Positions 17,392 through 27,161 of a stretch of DNA of 64,000 nt are shown piece by piece. The notes beneath the pieces were generated by a model that saw only the letters and a list, made by a program, of their open reading frames with translations, made no database searches and had not been told where the DNA came from. The number at the start of each line of letters is the position of its first letter. Positions within the stretch are counted from its first letter, which is position 1. The position numbers and the translations under genes were made by a program. The stretch is from Marivita sp046591575 (GTDB lineage Bacteria > Pseudomonadota > Alphaproteobacteria > Rhodobacterales > Rhodobacteraceae): assembly GCF_046591575.1 (NCBI RefSeq), contig NZ_JBIQWA010000003.1, positions 1 to 64,000 of the forward strand, in the 5' to 3' direction.

Positions 17392-18411
17392 ATGAATCCC
17401 GCGATACAAGGTCTATTGACCATCGCCATCGGTGTTGGTGGGTGTCTGAGTTATTTCTATTTCTCCAATCAGGTGTTGGACAAGGTGATCTTTCCGGCCA
17501 AGGGGCCGAATGCGGGCAAGAACATCAACCGCGCCAATCTTGTGCGCCCCTGGTTGTTCATGCTTCCTGCGCTTTTGGCGCTTGGTCTGTACCTGGCCTA
17601 TCCGGTGGTCGAAACGATCCGTCTGTCGCTGACAGAGCGCGCGACGATGGCCGATGGCACAACCACCTACGATTTCGTGGGGTTCGCGAATTACGTGCAG
17701 ATGGCGTCCGAGCCGAAGTTCTGGGAAGCCATGCGCAACAATATGCTGTGGCTGATTGTGGTGCCTGCGATGTCAACGGCGTTTGGTCTTTTGGCAGCAC
17801 AGCTGACCGACCGGATCAGCTGGGGCAATATTGCCAAATCACTGATCTTTATGCCGATGGCGATCTCGTTTGTCGGCGCGGCGGTAATCTGGAAGCTGGT
17901 CTATGACGCGCGGCCGCCGGGCACGGAACAGATCGGCGTGCTGAACGCAATCTATGTCTGGCTGACGGGCAATGATCCGAACCAGTGGTTGACCATTCCG
18001 TTCTGGAACAGCTTTCTGCTGATGACCGTCCTGATCTGGATTCAGACCGGCTTTGCCATGGTGATCCTGTCAGCTGCGTTGCGCGGTATTCCAGAGGAAA
18101 CCATCGAGGCGGCGATCGTGGACGGGGCCAGCCCGTTCCAGATCTTCTTCAAGATCAAAATCCCGCAGATTGCCGGGACCATCGTGGTGGTCTGGACGAC
18201 GATCACGCTGGTGGTTCTCAAGGTGTTTGACATCGTGTTCGCGATGACCAACGGCCAATGGGAGACGCAGGTTTTGGCCAATTACATGTTCGACAAACTT
18301 TTCCGCGCCAATGACTGGGGCGTGGGGTCGGCCAGTGCGATTGTGATCATGCTTCTGGTGACGCCAATTCTGGTCTGGAACGTGCGCAACGCACGCAAGG
18401 AGATGCGCTGA
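17392..18411 (+). CDS. aglF: Alpha-glucoside ABC transporter, permease AglF
   Basis: 339 residues. It has an extra N-terminal membrane span (LLTIAIGVGGCLSYFYF), then a cytoplasmic segment and the standard six-span permease domain starting WLFMLPALLALGLYLAYPVV. The EAA loop is seen at EAAIVDGASPFQIF. ATG 17392 is preceded by GGGAGGGG; a TTG five codons earlier overlaps that ribosome site and is not used. It pairs with AglG in the cytoplasmic membrane. Confidence 0.92.
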   Translation: MNPAIQGLLTIAIGVGGCLSYFYFSNQVLDKVIFPAKGPNAGKNINRANLVRPWLFMLPALLALGLYLAYPVVETIRLSLTERATMADGTTTYDFVGFANYVQMASEPKFWEAMRNNMLWLIVVPAMSTAFGLLAAQLTDRISWGNIAKSLIFMPMAISFVGAAVIWKLVYDARPPGTEQIGVLNAIYVWLTGNDPNQWLTIPFWNSFLLMTVLIWIQTGFAMVILSAALRGIPEETIEAAIVDGASPFQIFFKIKIPQIAGTIVVVWTTITLVVLKVFDIVFAMTNGQWETQVLANYMFDKLFRANDWGVGSASAIVIMLLVTPILVWNVRNARKEMR

Positions 18412-18438
18412 TGGCTCGCGACCAAAGGGAAGCAAATC

Positions 18439-19602
18439 ATGGATAATATTGCAGGAACCAAATCGTCGCTAACCTGGGCGGTTCACATCTCGGTTGTGGT
18501 GCTTGTGGCGCTGTGGCTGTTTCCGACGGTGGGTCTGTTTGTGTCGTCGTTTCGTACTGCGGACCAGATCTCAACCTCGGGCTGGTGGAACGCCATGTTC
18601 CCGACCGAACAAAGCCTCACATTGCGGGCTGCCGGACCGGATGCGCAACAGCAGGTTGACGGGGTCTATGTGATCGAGGGCAACCTGTTCACAGACGCCG
18701 AGGCCGATGTGCCCGAAGGCATCGAAATGTCGGCATGGGGCACGTCCTCGCGGGATGTCGGGGCGTACCAGCCGGGGGAAACGGCCGAATTGCGCCGTGG
18801 CGGAACGGTTACTTTGAACGCCGATGGCAGCTACCGAATGGAAAACACCGAGGCGTTCGAGGGCAGTCGGGGGCAACGGATCTTTGTCACTGCCGAAGTG
18901 CCTCCGGATTTCACCACCGAGAATTATCAGCAAGTGCTGTTTTCAGGCGATGCGACCGACAGTATGGCCAAGGCGTTCTTTAACACGCTGACGGTGACAA
19001 TCCCGGCAACGATCATTCCCATCGTGGTTGCGGCATTTGCCGCTTACGCACTGGCGTGGATGGATTTTCCGGGCAGGGCGCTTTTGATCGCCGTGGTGGT
19101 GGGTCTGTTGGTGGTGCCGCTGCAACTGGCGCTTATTCCGCTGTTGAAGCTGCATCTGGGGATCGGCATCGGCAAGGGGTATCTTGGCACCTGGCTGGCG
19201 CATACCGGGTTTGGCCTTCCGCTCGCCATATACCTTTTACGAAATTACATGGTCGGCCTACCACGGGACATCATTGAGAACGCCCGCGTGGATGGAGCGA
19301 CGGAGTTTCAGATCTTCGTCAAGATCATCCTTCCGCTGTCATTCCCGGCGCTGGCCAGCTTTGCGATCTTCCAGTTCCTGTGGACTTGGAACGATCTGCT
19401 GGTGGCCAAGGTGTTCCTGATTGACGCCACGGGCCAGACCACGGTGATGACCAACCAGATCGTTGAATTGCTGGGCACACGGGGCGGCAACTGGGAAATC
19501 TTGGCCACGGCTGCGTTTGTGTCGATCTCGGTTCCGCTTTTGGTGTTTTTCGCGATGCAGAAATACCTCGTGCGCGGCCTGCTGGCAGGCTCTGTCAAAT
19601 AA
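18439..19602 (+). CDS. aglG: Alpha-glucoside ABC transporter, permease AglG
   Basis: 387 residues, about 100 longer than a standard MalG-type permease. After the first span (residues ~13-37) comes a non-membrane, probably periplasmic, insertion of about 130 residues rich in Gly, Asp and Glu. The remaining spans follow from about residue 180, with the EAA loop ENARVDGATEFQ. The insertion is a known trait of AglG proteins. GGGAAG lies upstream of the ATG, 28 bp after aglF. Confidence 0.92.
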   Translation: MDNIAGTKSSLTWAVHISVVVLVALWLFPTVGLFVSSFRTADQISTSGWWNAMFPTEQSLTLRAAGPDAQQQVDGVYVIEGNLFTDAEADVPEGIEMSAWGTSSRDVGAYQPGETAELRRGGTVTLNADGSYRMENTEAFEGSRGQRIFVTAEVPPDFTTENYQQVLFSGDATDSMAKAFFNTLTVTIPATIIPIVVAAFAAYALAWMDFPGRALLIAVVVGLLVVPLQLALIPLLKLHLGIGIGKGYLGTWLAHTGFGLPLAIYLLRNYMVGLPRDIIENARVDGATEFQIFVKIILPLSFPALASFAIFQFLWTWNDLLVAKVFLIDATGQTTVMTNQIVELLGTRGGNWEILATAAFVSISVPLLVFFAMQKYLVRGLLAGSVK

Positions 19603-19671
19603 CGTGTCGCGTCCGATGTGGCGCGGCCAATGTCAAAAGGTGCGGGCGCACCAGTTGAAGGAATGCAAATA

Positions 19672-21330
19672 ATGAACGTGGCACATGCAAACGCCGCTGT
19701 GAAACCCGAGGTGGACAAGGACTGGTGGCGGGGGGCGGTGATCTATCAGATCTACCCGCGCAGTTTTCAGGACAGCAATGTTGACGGCATCGGCGACCTT
19801 TTGGGCATTGCGCAGCGGTTGCCCTATGTTGCGTCGCTTGGCGTTGATGCGGTCTGGATCAGCCCGTTTTTCACCTCACCGATGAAAGATTTTGGCTATG
19901 ACGTGAGCGATTATTGCGACGTCGATCCGATGTTCGGGTCTTTGGCGGATTTCGATGTCCTGGTGCAAACCGCGCACCGGTTGGGCATCCGCGTGATGAT
20001 TGACCTTGTGTTGTCACACACCTCGGATCAGCATCCATGGTTCATCGAAAGCCGTGCGGATCGGACCAACGACAGGGCCGATTGGTACGTGTGGAGCGAC
20101 CCCAAAGACGACGGCACGCCGCCGAACAACTGGCTGTCCATCTTCGGCGGTTCGGCCTGGCAATGGGACGCGAGACGCGAACAGTATTATCTGCACAATT
20201 TCCTGACATCGCAGCCCGATCTGAACTTTCACAATCCCGATGTGCAACACGCGTTGCTGGACGTGACGCGGTTCTGGCTGGATCGGGGGGTTGATGGCTT
20301 CCGGCTTGATACCATCAATTTCTATTTTCACGACAAGGACTTGCGCAGCAATCCGGGTCTGCCCAAAGAGCAGCGCAATTCAACCATCGCGCCATCGGTA
20401 AACCCGTATAACCACCAGGATCACATCTATTCCAAAAACCAACCCGAAAACCTTGAGTTTCTGACCCGGTTTCGTGCGCTGCTGGACGAATACGATGCCA
20501 CAACATCGGTGGGCGAAGTCGGAGACGCGCAGCGCGGGCTGGAATTGATGGGTGAATACACCAAGGGCGAGGACCGCGTCCATATGTGCTATGCCTTTGA
20601 ATTCCTGTCAGGCGTTACGCCCACGGCGGATCGTGTCGTCTCGGTGCTGGGGCAGGTGGATCAGGTGGCCGCAGATGGCTGGGCCTGCTGGGCGTTTTCC
20701 AATCATGACGTGGTGCGCCATGCCACGCGCTGGGATTTGACGCCAGCGGCGCAACGTCTGTTTGCAACGCTGCTGATGTGCCTGCGCGGATCGGTGTGCC
20801 TGTATCAGGGCGAAGAGCTGGGCTTGTCCGAGGCTGACGTTGGCTTTGAAGATCTGCAAGACCCGTATGGCATTGAATTCTGGCCCGAATTCAAGGGCCG
20901 CGACGGGTGTCGCACGCCGATGGTCTGGGAGCTGTCAAACCAGAATGGTGGCTTTTCTGAAGGTCAGCCCTGGTTGCCGGTGAGCCATGAGCATCTGCAG
21001 CGCACCGTGGCCCATCAAGAGGATGATCCGGCCGCCATTCTGCATCATTACCGCCGCGCTATCGCATTCCGCCACGCGCAGCCTGCGCTGGCCAAGGGCG
21101 ATCATGACGGCGTCAAGAAAACCGATAGCATCGTGTATTTCACGCGCAGCTATGAAGGCACCACGATTTTTTGCGCTTTCAACCTAAGCGATCAGCCCGC
21201 GACCATGAACATGCCAAAAGGCAGCTGGGCGCAAATCGGTCTTGAATTGGGCAGTGCCGGACCTCAGCCGGACGGCAAATTGCATCTTGGCCCGTGGCAA
21301 CCCAGCCTCGCGCTGAAAATGAAATCCTGA
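19672..21330 (+). CDS. aglA: GH13 alpha-glucosidase AglA
   Basis: 552 residues, GH13 oligo-alpha-glucosidase type. The (beta/alpha)8 barrel shows the nucleophile Asp213 (GFRLDTIN), acid/base Glu282 (SVGEVGD) and stabiliser Asp346 (SNHDVVRH). The N-terminus has WWRGAVIYQIYPRSFQDSN. ATG 19672 is chosen because GAAGGA lies 9 bases upstream; the ATG at 19663 is too close to that site. There is no signal peptide, so imported alpha-glucosides are cut in the cytoplasm and glucose goes to glucokinase. Confidence 0.92.
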   Translation: MNVAHANAAVKPEVDKDWWRGAVIYQIYPRSFQDSNVDGIGDLLGIAQRLPYVASLGVDAVWISPFFTSPMKDFGYDVSDYCDVDPMFGSLADFDVLVQTAHRLGIRVMIDLVLSHTSDQHPWFIESRADRTNDRADWYVWSDPKDDGTPPNNWLSIFGGSAWQWDARREQYYLHNFLTSQPDLNFHNPDVQHALLDVTRFWLDRGVDGFRLDTINFYFHDKDLRSNPGLPKEQRNSTIAPSVNPYNHQDHIYSKNQPENLEFLTRFRALLDEYDATTSVGEVGDAQRGLELMGEYTKGEDRVHMCYAFEFLSGVTPTADRVVSVLGQVDQVAADGWACWAFSNHDVVRHATRWDLTPAAQRLFATLLMCLRGSVCLYQGEELGLSEADVGFEDLQDPYGIEFWPEFKGRDGCRTPMVWELSNQNGGFSEGQPWLPVSHEHLQRTVAHQEDDPAAILHHYRRAIAFRHAQPALAKGDHDGVKKTDSIVYFTRSYEGTTIFCAFNLSDQPATMNMPKGSWAQIGLELGSAGPQPDGKLHLGPWQPSLALKMKS

Positions 21331-21357
21331 GCGGTCAGGGTAAGGGAGGGACAGATC

Positions 21358-22446
21358 ATGGCAAACCTGAAGCTGACGGATGTCGAAAAGACCTATGCTG
21401 GCGCGGTGAACGTGCTGAACAACATCAATCTTGATATCAAACAAGGCGAATTGATCGTGTTTGTCGGGCCATCCGGTTGCGGCAAGTCCACGCTTTTGCG
21501 CATGATTGCCGGGCTTGAAAAAATCACTGGCGGCACGCTCGAAATTGATGGAGAGATGGTCAATGACATGCCGCCTGCGATGCGCGGCATTGCGATGGTG
21601 TTCCAGTCCTACGCGCTTTACCCGCATATGACCGTGCGCGAAAACATGCAATTCGCGCTCAAGATCGCCAAGAAACCACAAGCCGAGATCGACGAGGCCG
21701 TGAACCGCGCAGCCAAGATGCTGCAGCTTGACGAATATCTTGACCGTCTGCCCAAGGCCCTATCAGGGGGACAACGCCAACGCGTTGCCATTGGCCGCTC
21801 GATTGTGCGCGATCCCAAAGTGTACCTGTTCGACGAGCCGCTTTCCAATCTTGATGCCGCGCTGCGGGTGGCGACCCGGATCGAGATTGCCCAGCTCAAG
21901 GAACAGATGCCTGAAAGCACCATGATCTATGTGACGCATGATCAGGTCGAAGCCATGACGCTGGCGACCCGGATCGTGGTTCTGGCCAATAAGGGTATCG
22001 CACAGGTCGGCGCGCCGCTTGAGCTTTATGAACGTCCGAACAGCGAATTCGTGGCGCAATTCATCGGCTCGCCCTCGATGAACCTTTTGCCCGGCGAAAT
22101 TGTGGGCACTGGTCAGCAGACCACGATCAAGATGGACGGCGGCGGCACGGCTGTGTCGGATTACCCGACAACGGATGCGGATATGGGGTTGACGGTGAAT
22201 GTCGGGGTGCGTCCCGAGGATTTCCTTGAAACCGATGGTGACTATATCTTTGAAGGCAAGGTCAACATCACCGAAGCCCTGGGCGAGGTGACGCTGCTTT
22301 ATTTCGAAGAGCAGGGCGATGGCGAACCGGTGATCGGCAAACTGCCCGGTATTCACGCGGACCTGCGCGGCAAGCCGGTTAAGCTGGGCGCGGCTCCGGA
22401 CAAGGTTCATGTCTTTCACAACGGAACGTCACTGCTCTATCGCTAG
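21358..22446 (+). CDS. aglK: Alpha-glucoside ABC transporter, ATP-binding protein AglK
   Basis: 362 residues, MalK/UgpC type. Walker A GPSGCGKST is near residues 37-45, signature LSGGQRQR, Walker B VYLFDEPLS, H loop THDQVEAMT, then an OB/TOBE regulatory region. GGGAGGG precedes the ATG. It is the last gene of the agl operon and drives AglFG. It is clearly distinct from the ATPase encoded at 845-1897, so the two importers do not need to share a motor. Confidence 0.93.
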   Translation: MANLKLTDVEKTYAGAVNVLNNINLDIKQGELIVFVGPSGCGKSTLLRMIAGLEKITGGTLEIDGEMVNDMPPAMRGIAMVFQSYALYPHMTVRENMQFALKIAKKPQAEIDEAVNRAAKMLQLDEYLDRLPKALSGGQRQRVAIGRSIVRDPKVYLFDEPLSNLDAALRVATRIEIAQLKEQMPESTMIYVTHDQVEAMTLATRIVVLANKGIAQVGAPLELYERPNSEFVAQFIGSPSMNLLPGEIVGTGQQTTIKMDGGGTAVSDYPTTDADMGLTVNVGVRPEDFLETDGDYIFEGKVNITEALGEVTLLYFEEQGDGEPVIGKLPGIHADLRGKPVKLGAAPDKVHVFHNGTSLLYR

Positions 22447-22472
22447 ACGTTTCCTGCGGGTCACTGCCGCAT

Positions 22473-22487
22473 GTTCCGCCTTCGTTC
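22473..22487. promoter_or_regulatory. LexA (SOS) box upstream of uvrA
   Basis: GTTC-CGCCTTC-GTTC is an exact match to the alphaproteobacterial LexA direct repeat GTTC-N7-GTTC. It lies 65 bp before the uvrA start, so uvrA is probably DNA-damage inducible. Confidence 0.85.
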
Positions 22488-22551
22488 TCACTTTTCCATT
22501 GGCTAAACCGGCGCGCTCCCCTATGTGTTAATGCACGAGCATGGGGGCAGT

Positions 22552-25413
22552 ATGGCTGAGTTGAAACAGATCGAAGTGCGCGGCGCGCGCGAACACAATC
22601 TTAAAAATATCGACGTGGATATCCCGCGCGATCAGCTTGTGGTGATCACTGGCCTTTCGGGGTCGGGAAAATCATCGCTGGCCTTTGACACGATCTATGC
22701 CGAAGGGCAGCGCCGCTATGTGGAATCGCTCTCGGCCTATGCGCGGCAATTCCTTGATATGATGGAAAAGCCCGATGTAGATCATATCGCGGGCCTGTCC
22801 CCGGCGATTTCCATCGAACAAAAAACGACATCGAAAAACCCCCGCTCGACCGTGGGCACCGTCACCGAGATTTACGACTACATGCGCCTTCTGTTCGCGC
22901 GCGTCGGCACGCCGTACAGCCCCGCAACCGGTCTGCCGATCGAGGCGCAGCAGGTGCAGGATATGGTTGACCGCGTGATGGCGATGGAGGAAGGCACGCG
23001 TGCCTACCTGCTGGCCCCCATCGTGCGCGACCGCAAAGGCGAGTATCGCAAGGAATTCCTGGAGCTGCGCAAGCAGGGCTTCCAGCGCGTCAAAGTGGAC
23101 GGGCAGTTCTACGAATTGGACGAGCCGCCCACGCTCGACAAGAAATTCCGCCATGACATTGACGTTGTGGTGGACCGGTTGGTGGTCAAAGAGGGGCTGG
23201 AGACACGCCTGGCAGATAGTTTCCGCACGGCCCTGGATCTTGCTGACGGGATCGCAATTCTTGAAACTGCGCCCAGCGAAGGTGAGCCGGAACGTCACAC
23301 GTTTTCCGAGAAATTTGCCTGTCCGGTCAGTGGCTTCACCATCTCTGAAATCGAACCGCGGCTGTTTTCGTTCAATGCCCCGTTCGGGGCCTGCCCGGAC
23401 TGTGATGGGCTGGGTGTTGAATTGTTTTTCGACGAGCGGCTTGTCGTCCCGGATGCGACGCTGAAAATCGCGGATGGTGCGTTGGCCCCGTGGCGCAAGG
23501 GCAAATCCCCGTATTTCCTGCAAACCATCGAAGCCATCGCCAAACATTACGAATTCAACAAAAATTCCCGCTGGAAAGATCTTGATCCCTTTGTGCAGCA
23601 GGTCTTCCTTTACGGCTCCGGTGATGAAGAAATCCCGTTCCGCTATGACGAAGGCGGCCGCGTTTACTCGGTCACGCGCACGTTCGAAGGCGTCATTCCC
23701 AACATGGAGCGCCGCTACCGCGAAACAGACAGCAATTGGATTCGCGAAGAATTTGAACGCTATCAGAACAACCGCCCCTGCGGCTCCTGTGGCGGCTACC
23801 GCCTGCGGGAAGAGGCGTTGGCGGTCAAGATCGCGGGTCTGCATGTCGGGCAGGTGGTCCAGATGTCGATCAAAGAAGCGTTTGATTGGTGCAATACCGT
23901 GCCGGAGCACCTGACCAACCAGAAGAACGAGATTGCAAAGGCGATCCTGAAGGAAATTCGCGAACGGCTTGGGTTCCTGAACAATGTAGGTCTTGAATAC
24001 CTGACCCTGTCGCGCAATGCCGGCACGCTGTCAGGTGGCGAAAGCCAACGGATCAGGCTGGCGTCGCAGATCGGGTCGGGGCTGACAGGTGTTCTGTATG
24101 TGTTGGACGAACCCTCTATCGGGCTGCACCAACGTGACAATGACCGACTTCTTGGTACGCTGAAATCCCTACGGGATCAGGGCAATACCGTGATCGTGGT
24201 GGAACATGACGAAGAGGCGATCCGCGAGGCGGACTACGTCTTTGACATCGGCCCCGGTGCGGGTGTGCATGGCGGTCAGGTGGTCAGCCACGGTGTGCCG
24301 AAACAGGTGGCCGATGATCCGGCGTCATTGACCGGTCAATACTTGTCCGGCGCGCGCGAAATCGCGGTTCCGACGACGCGGCGCAAAGGCAAGAAAAAGA
24401 CGGTCAAGGTAGTCAAGGCCACGGGGAACAACCTTCAGAACGTCACCGCCGAATTTCCGCTGGGTAAGTTCGTCTGCGTGACCGGTGTGTCCGGCGGCGG
24501 CAAGTCAACGCTGACGATTGAGACCCTGTTCAAGACGGCTTCCATGCGCCTCAACGGCGCGCGCCAGACGCCAGCACCCTGCGAGACGATCAAGGGGTTG
24601 GAGCATCTGGACAAGGTGATCGACATTGACCAGCGACCGATTGGCCGCACGCCCCGGTCCAACCCTGCGACCTATACGGGCGCGTTCACGCCAATCCGCG
24701 ACTGGTTCGCCGGTCTGCCGGAGGCCAAGGCGCGAGGCTACAAGCCGGGGCGGTTCAGCTTCAACGTCAAGGGCGGGCGCTGCGAAGCGTGTCAGGGCGA
24801 TGGTGTCATCAAGATCGAAATGCACTTCCTGCCCGATGTCTACGTCACCTGCGAGACTTGCAAAGGCGCGCGCTACAATCGTGAGACTTTGGAAATCAAG
24901 TTCAAAGGCAAAAGCATAGCTGACGTTCTTGATATGACGGTTGAAGATGCGCAAGAGTTCTTCAAAGCGGTGCCCAGCATCCGCGAAAAGATGGATGCCT
25001 TGGTGCGGGTCGGGCTTGGTTATATCAAGGTCGGCCAGCAAGCGACGACGCTGTCCGGCGGAGAAGCGCAGCGTGTGAAGCTGTCGAAAGAGCTGGCAAA
25101 ACGCTCGACCGGGCGCACGCTCTATATTCTCGATGAGCCGACAACTGGCTTACATTTCGAGGATGTACGCAAACTTCTTGAAGTGTTGCACGAACTTGTG
25201 GATCAAGGCAATTCGGTGATCGTGATCGAACATAACCTGGATGTGATCAAAACGGCAGACTGGCTGATCGACATTGGCCCCGAAGGCGGTGATGGCGGTG
25301 GTCAGATCGTGGCGACCGGCACGCCGGAACAGATTGCCGAAGTTGCCGCATCACATACCGGGCGATATCTCAAACCGATGCTGGACGCCAAAAAACAGAT
25401 CGCTGCGGAATAA
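22552..25413 (+). CDS. uvrA: Excinuclease ABC subunit A
   Basis: 953 residues, full length. The two ABC-type ATPase halves are visible: Walker A GLSGSGKSSLAF near residue 32 with signature LSGGESQRIRLA, and Walker A GVSGGGKSTLTIE near residue 645 with signature LSGGEAQRVKLS. Zinc-binding Cys clusters are seen at CPDCDGLG and CEACQGDG...CETCKG. It recognises lesions with UvrB in nucleotide excision repair. ATG 22552 has a G-rich ribosome site and gives the usual N-terminus. A LexA box precedes it. Confidence 0.97.
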   Translation: MAELKQIEVRGAREHNLKNIDVDIPRDQLVVITGLSGSGKSSLAFDTIYAEGQRRYVESLSAYARQFLDMMEKPDVDHIAGLSPAISIEQKTTSKNPRSTVGTVTEIYDYMRLLFARVGTPYSPATGLPIEAQQVQDMVDRVMAMEEGTRAYLLAPIVRDRKGEYRKEFLELRKQGFQRVKVDGQFYELDEPPTLDKKFRHDIDVVVDRLVVKEGLETRLADSFRTALDLADGIAILETAPSEGEPERHTFSEKFACPVSGFTISEIEPRLFSFNAPFGACPDCDGLGVELFFDERLVVPDATLKIADGALAPWRKGKSPYFLQTIEAIAKHYEFNKNSRWKDLDPFVQQVFLYGSGDEEIPFRYDEGGRVYSVTRTFEGVIPNMERRYRETDSNWIREEFERYQNNRPCGSCGGYRLREEALAVKIAGLHVGQVVQMSIKEAFDWCNTVPEHLTNQKNEIAKAILKEIRERLGFLNNVGLEYLTLSRNAGTLSGGESQRIRLASQIGSGLTGVLYVLDEPSIGLHQRDNDRLLGTLKSLRDQGNTVIVVEHDEEAIREADYVFDIGPGAGVHGGQVVSHGVPKQVADDPASLTGQYLSGAREIAVPTTRRKGKKKTVKVVKATGNNLQNVTAEFPLGKFVCVTGVSGGGKSTLTIETLFKTASMRLNGARQTPAPCETIKGLEHLDKVIDIDQRPIGRTPRSNPATYTGAFTPIRDWFAGLPEAKARGYKPGRFSFNVKGGRCEACQGDGVIKIEMHFLPDVYVTCETCKGARYNRETLEIKFKGKSIADVLDMTVEDAQEFFKAVPSIREKMDALVRVGLGYIKVGQQATTLSGGEAQRVKLSKELAKRSTGRTLYILDEPTTGLHFEDVRKLLEVLHELVDQGNSVIVIEHNLDVIKTADWLIDIGPEGGDGGGQIVATGTPEQIAEVAASHTGRYLKPMLDAKKQIAAE

Positions 25414-25418
25414 GGGGC

Positions 25419-27023
25419 TCAGGCCGCGCGCGCTTGCAAGGCGCGCGCTTCATGCGTCTTAAGGATCGGGCGCGCGGCTTGCCATTCATTTGAACCTGTG
25501 TCTGCAAGCTCGGGAAATAGCGTGATTATTTCGTTCTGCGCCTCGGCGTCAAAGCTTTTGGACATCATGGGGCCGGGCAAATAGCTTTCAGAAGCCAGCC
25601 CACAACTCTCTAGGATTTGATGGCGATCGAACAGCAGGTGAACATAGGTCACATTTGTCCCGGTCGCGACACGCTTCACACTGGTTCCGTTCACGAGATC
25701 CTTGGCTTTGACCAGAACCTCCGGCTCTCCGAAAAGCAGTTCGGCCCAGATATCACGCACCAGAACGCGATGCTGTGGCGACAGCCAGATATCCGATGTC
25801 GCGCCATGATGACCGGCGGCGATGCAAATGGGCGCAAAATCGCCTTCGGCGATGGTGTCCCGCGCACCGGCCCATCGCACCGGTTGCGGCCCGTCATCCA
25901 GCGTCAGAACAACGTCCCCGGCCTTTAGCGTTTGGACAGGCACGGGACCACCGGGTGTGTCGATCAGTGTTCCGGCGACAAAACACGGCATTTGCGTAAC
26001 CTGCACGATGGCCGTGTCGGAATTCCCAAGACCATTTTCGACGGTATAGTTGAAATATGCGGTTTCGGCGTCCGCATCGGCGTCAACTGTCAACGTCCCG
26101 TCCGCGTTCAGCGTGACCACCTGACCAGAGGTGAGTGTCACAGAGTCGCCCGGGTTCACGGCAATTCCGTTGATTTCAGTGACCACCAAGGTGCCACCAT
26201 TTGCAACGTCATTGCCCAGAACGTCGATCACTTTGGTGCTGTTCAGCCCGACATTGGCCGCATCGTCAACCGCCACAAGGTTCGATTGCGCAGACCCGCC
26301 TGCGATCAACAGATTGGTGTCGTATCGAAAGTCGGTCAGGTCAGCCACACCAATCTTGATCGTGTTCGGCTCCCCCGGATTAACCGGTGCCGATACGCTT
26401 AGAGTGACGGTGAAGCCGTCCATTTCGGTGTTGAAGGCATCGTTGTTGGCCCCAGTGAAATTATCATTGTACAGGTTTGGGGCAGTGGCACCGTTGATGT
26501 TGCCAACCGTCACCTGACCACTGCCTATGCTGACGGTCGCTTGCACGCCGTTGATCCAGATCCCAACCGCGTCAAGATATTGCGAGGTTATGAATTCCGG
26601 ATATTCTTCAGAGCTGATCACGAAATCCAGCGTCAACACATTTCCGTTCGGGACGAATTCGGCCTGAAGGAAAGCCACGTCATACACCTGTGCCGCGCCG
26701 GCCAATGCGTTGAAATCGGCGTCCGAGCTTGGGAAAAAGTTGTTGCGCGAGGACGTTGACCCAGACGTGTTGGTGTTCAACGATCCTGAATTGTTGGTGA
26801 TGTCCCGGGCGTCGCCGGTGGACAGGATGACCCCGCTGTCGCCAGGTGTCAGTTCCGGGGATATCGTATCGCCGTTGGAATAGATGCCAGACGCGCGGCC
26901 CGCGCCGCTGTAAAAGGTCACGGCCGCGCCTGGATTTACGGTGATGCCAGCGCCAAAAATGGCTTGTGCCATGTCGAACGCAGATGCGCCCGTATTGATG
27001 GGAAGATCCTGAGCTATTGGCAT
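25419..27023 (-). CDS. Choice-of-anchor L and Hint domain protein
   Basis: 534 residues. Residues ~5-255 resemble the choice-of-anchor L domain (AFDMAQAIFGAGITV, the GIYSNG pattern, FVISSEEYPEF, DAVGIWINGVQ). A tandem-repeat-like beta domain (~270-345, DVLGNDVANGGTLVV) comes next, then a C-terminal Hint domain starting CFVAGTLIDTPGGPVPV and containing LSPQHRVLV. In this lineage such acidic proteins without a Sec signal are thought to be exported by type I systems, with Hint possibly self-cleaving. It converges on uvrA with only 5 bp between stop codons. The function beyond surface or secreted location is unknown. Confidence 0.8.
   Translation of the reverse strand: MPIAQDLPINTGASAFDMAQAIFGAGITVNPGAAVTFYSGAGRASGIYSNGDTISPELTPGDSGVILSTGDARDITNNSGSLNTNTSGSTSSRNNFFPSSDADFNALAGAAQVYDVAFLQAEFVPNGNVLTLDFVISSEEYPEFITSQYLDAVGIWINGVQATVSIGSGQVTVGNINGATAPNLYNDNFTGANNDAFNTEMDGFTVTLSVSAPVNPGEPNTIKIGVADLTDFRYDTNLLIAGGSAQSNLVAVDDAANVGLNSTKVIDVLGNDVANGGTLVVTEINGIAVNPGDSVTLTSGQVVTLNADGTLTVDADADAETAYFNYTVENGLGNSDTAIVQVTQMPCFVAGTLIDTPGGPVPVQTLKAGDVVLTLDDGPQPVRWAGARDTIAEGDFAPICIAAGHHGATSDIWLSPQHRVLVRDIWAELLFGEPEVLVKAKDLVNGTSVKRVATGTNVTYVHLLFDRHQILESCGLASESYLPGPMMSKSFDAEAQNEIITLFPELADTGSNEWQAARPILKTHEARALQARAA
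25426..25448. terminator. GC hairpin at the convergent uvrA/Hint ends
   Basis: GCGCGCGC (25426-25433), loop TTGCAAG, then GCGCGCGC (25441-25448) make a very strong 8-bp stem inside the last codons of the Hint gene. There is no T-run. It could slow polymerase from either side, but this is inference. Confidence 0.4.
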
Positions 27024-27121
27024 ACCAACACCGCCTTGAGAAACATCAAACGATTTGACGTTTGATCGCGGAACAAGGCGGCATCAGTGCGCAGGAATTT
27101 AGGTTAATTATTGGTTGTTAA

Positions 27122-27147
27122 GCGGCGATTGTTTCCAATTTCGCCGC
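27122..27147 (-). terminator. Hairpin downstream of the DUF2892 gene
   Basis: GCGGCGA and TCGCCGC form a perfect 7-bp stem with a 12-base AT-rich loop, 15 bp past the end of the DUF2892 gene and 100 bp upstream of the Hint gene. The following bases on the minus strand are TTAACAA, a weak tail, so termination is only plausible. Confidence 0.4.
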
Positions 27148-27161
27148 AATTGGTCACGTGG

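Noticed and set aside
19618..19671. Longer N-terminus for AglA from a GTG at 19618
   Set aside because: The extension lacks AglA-like sequence and the ribosome site fits the ATG at 19672.
22672..23910. A 412-codon minus-strand frame inside uvrA
   Set aside because: Antisense shadow of a strongly conserved gene.
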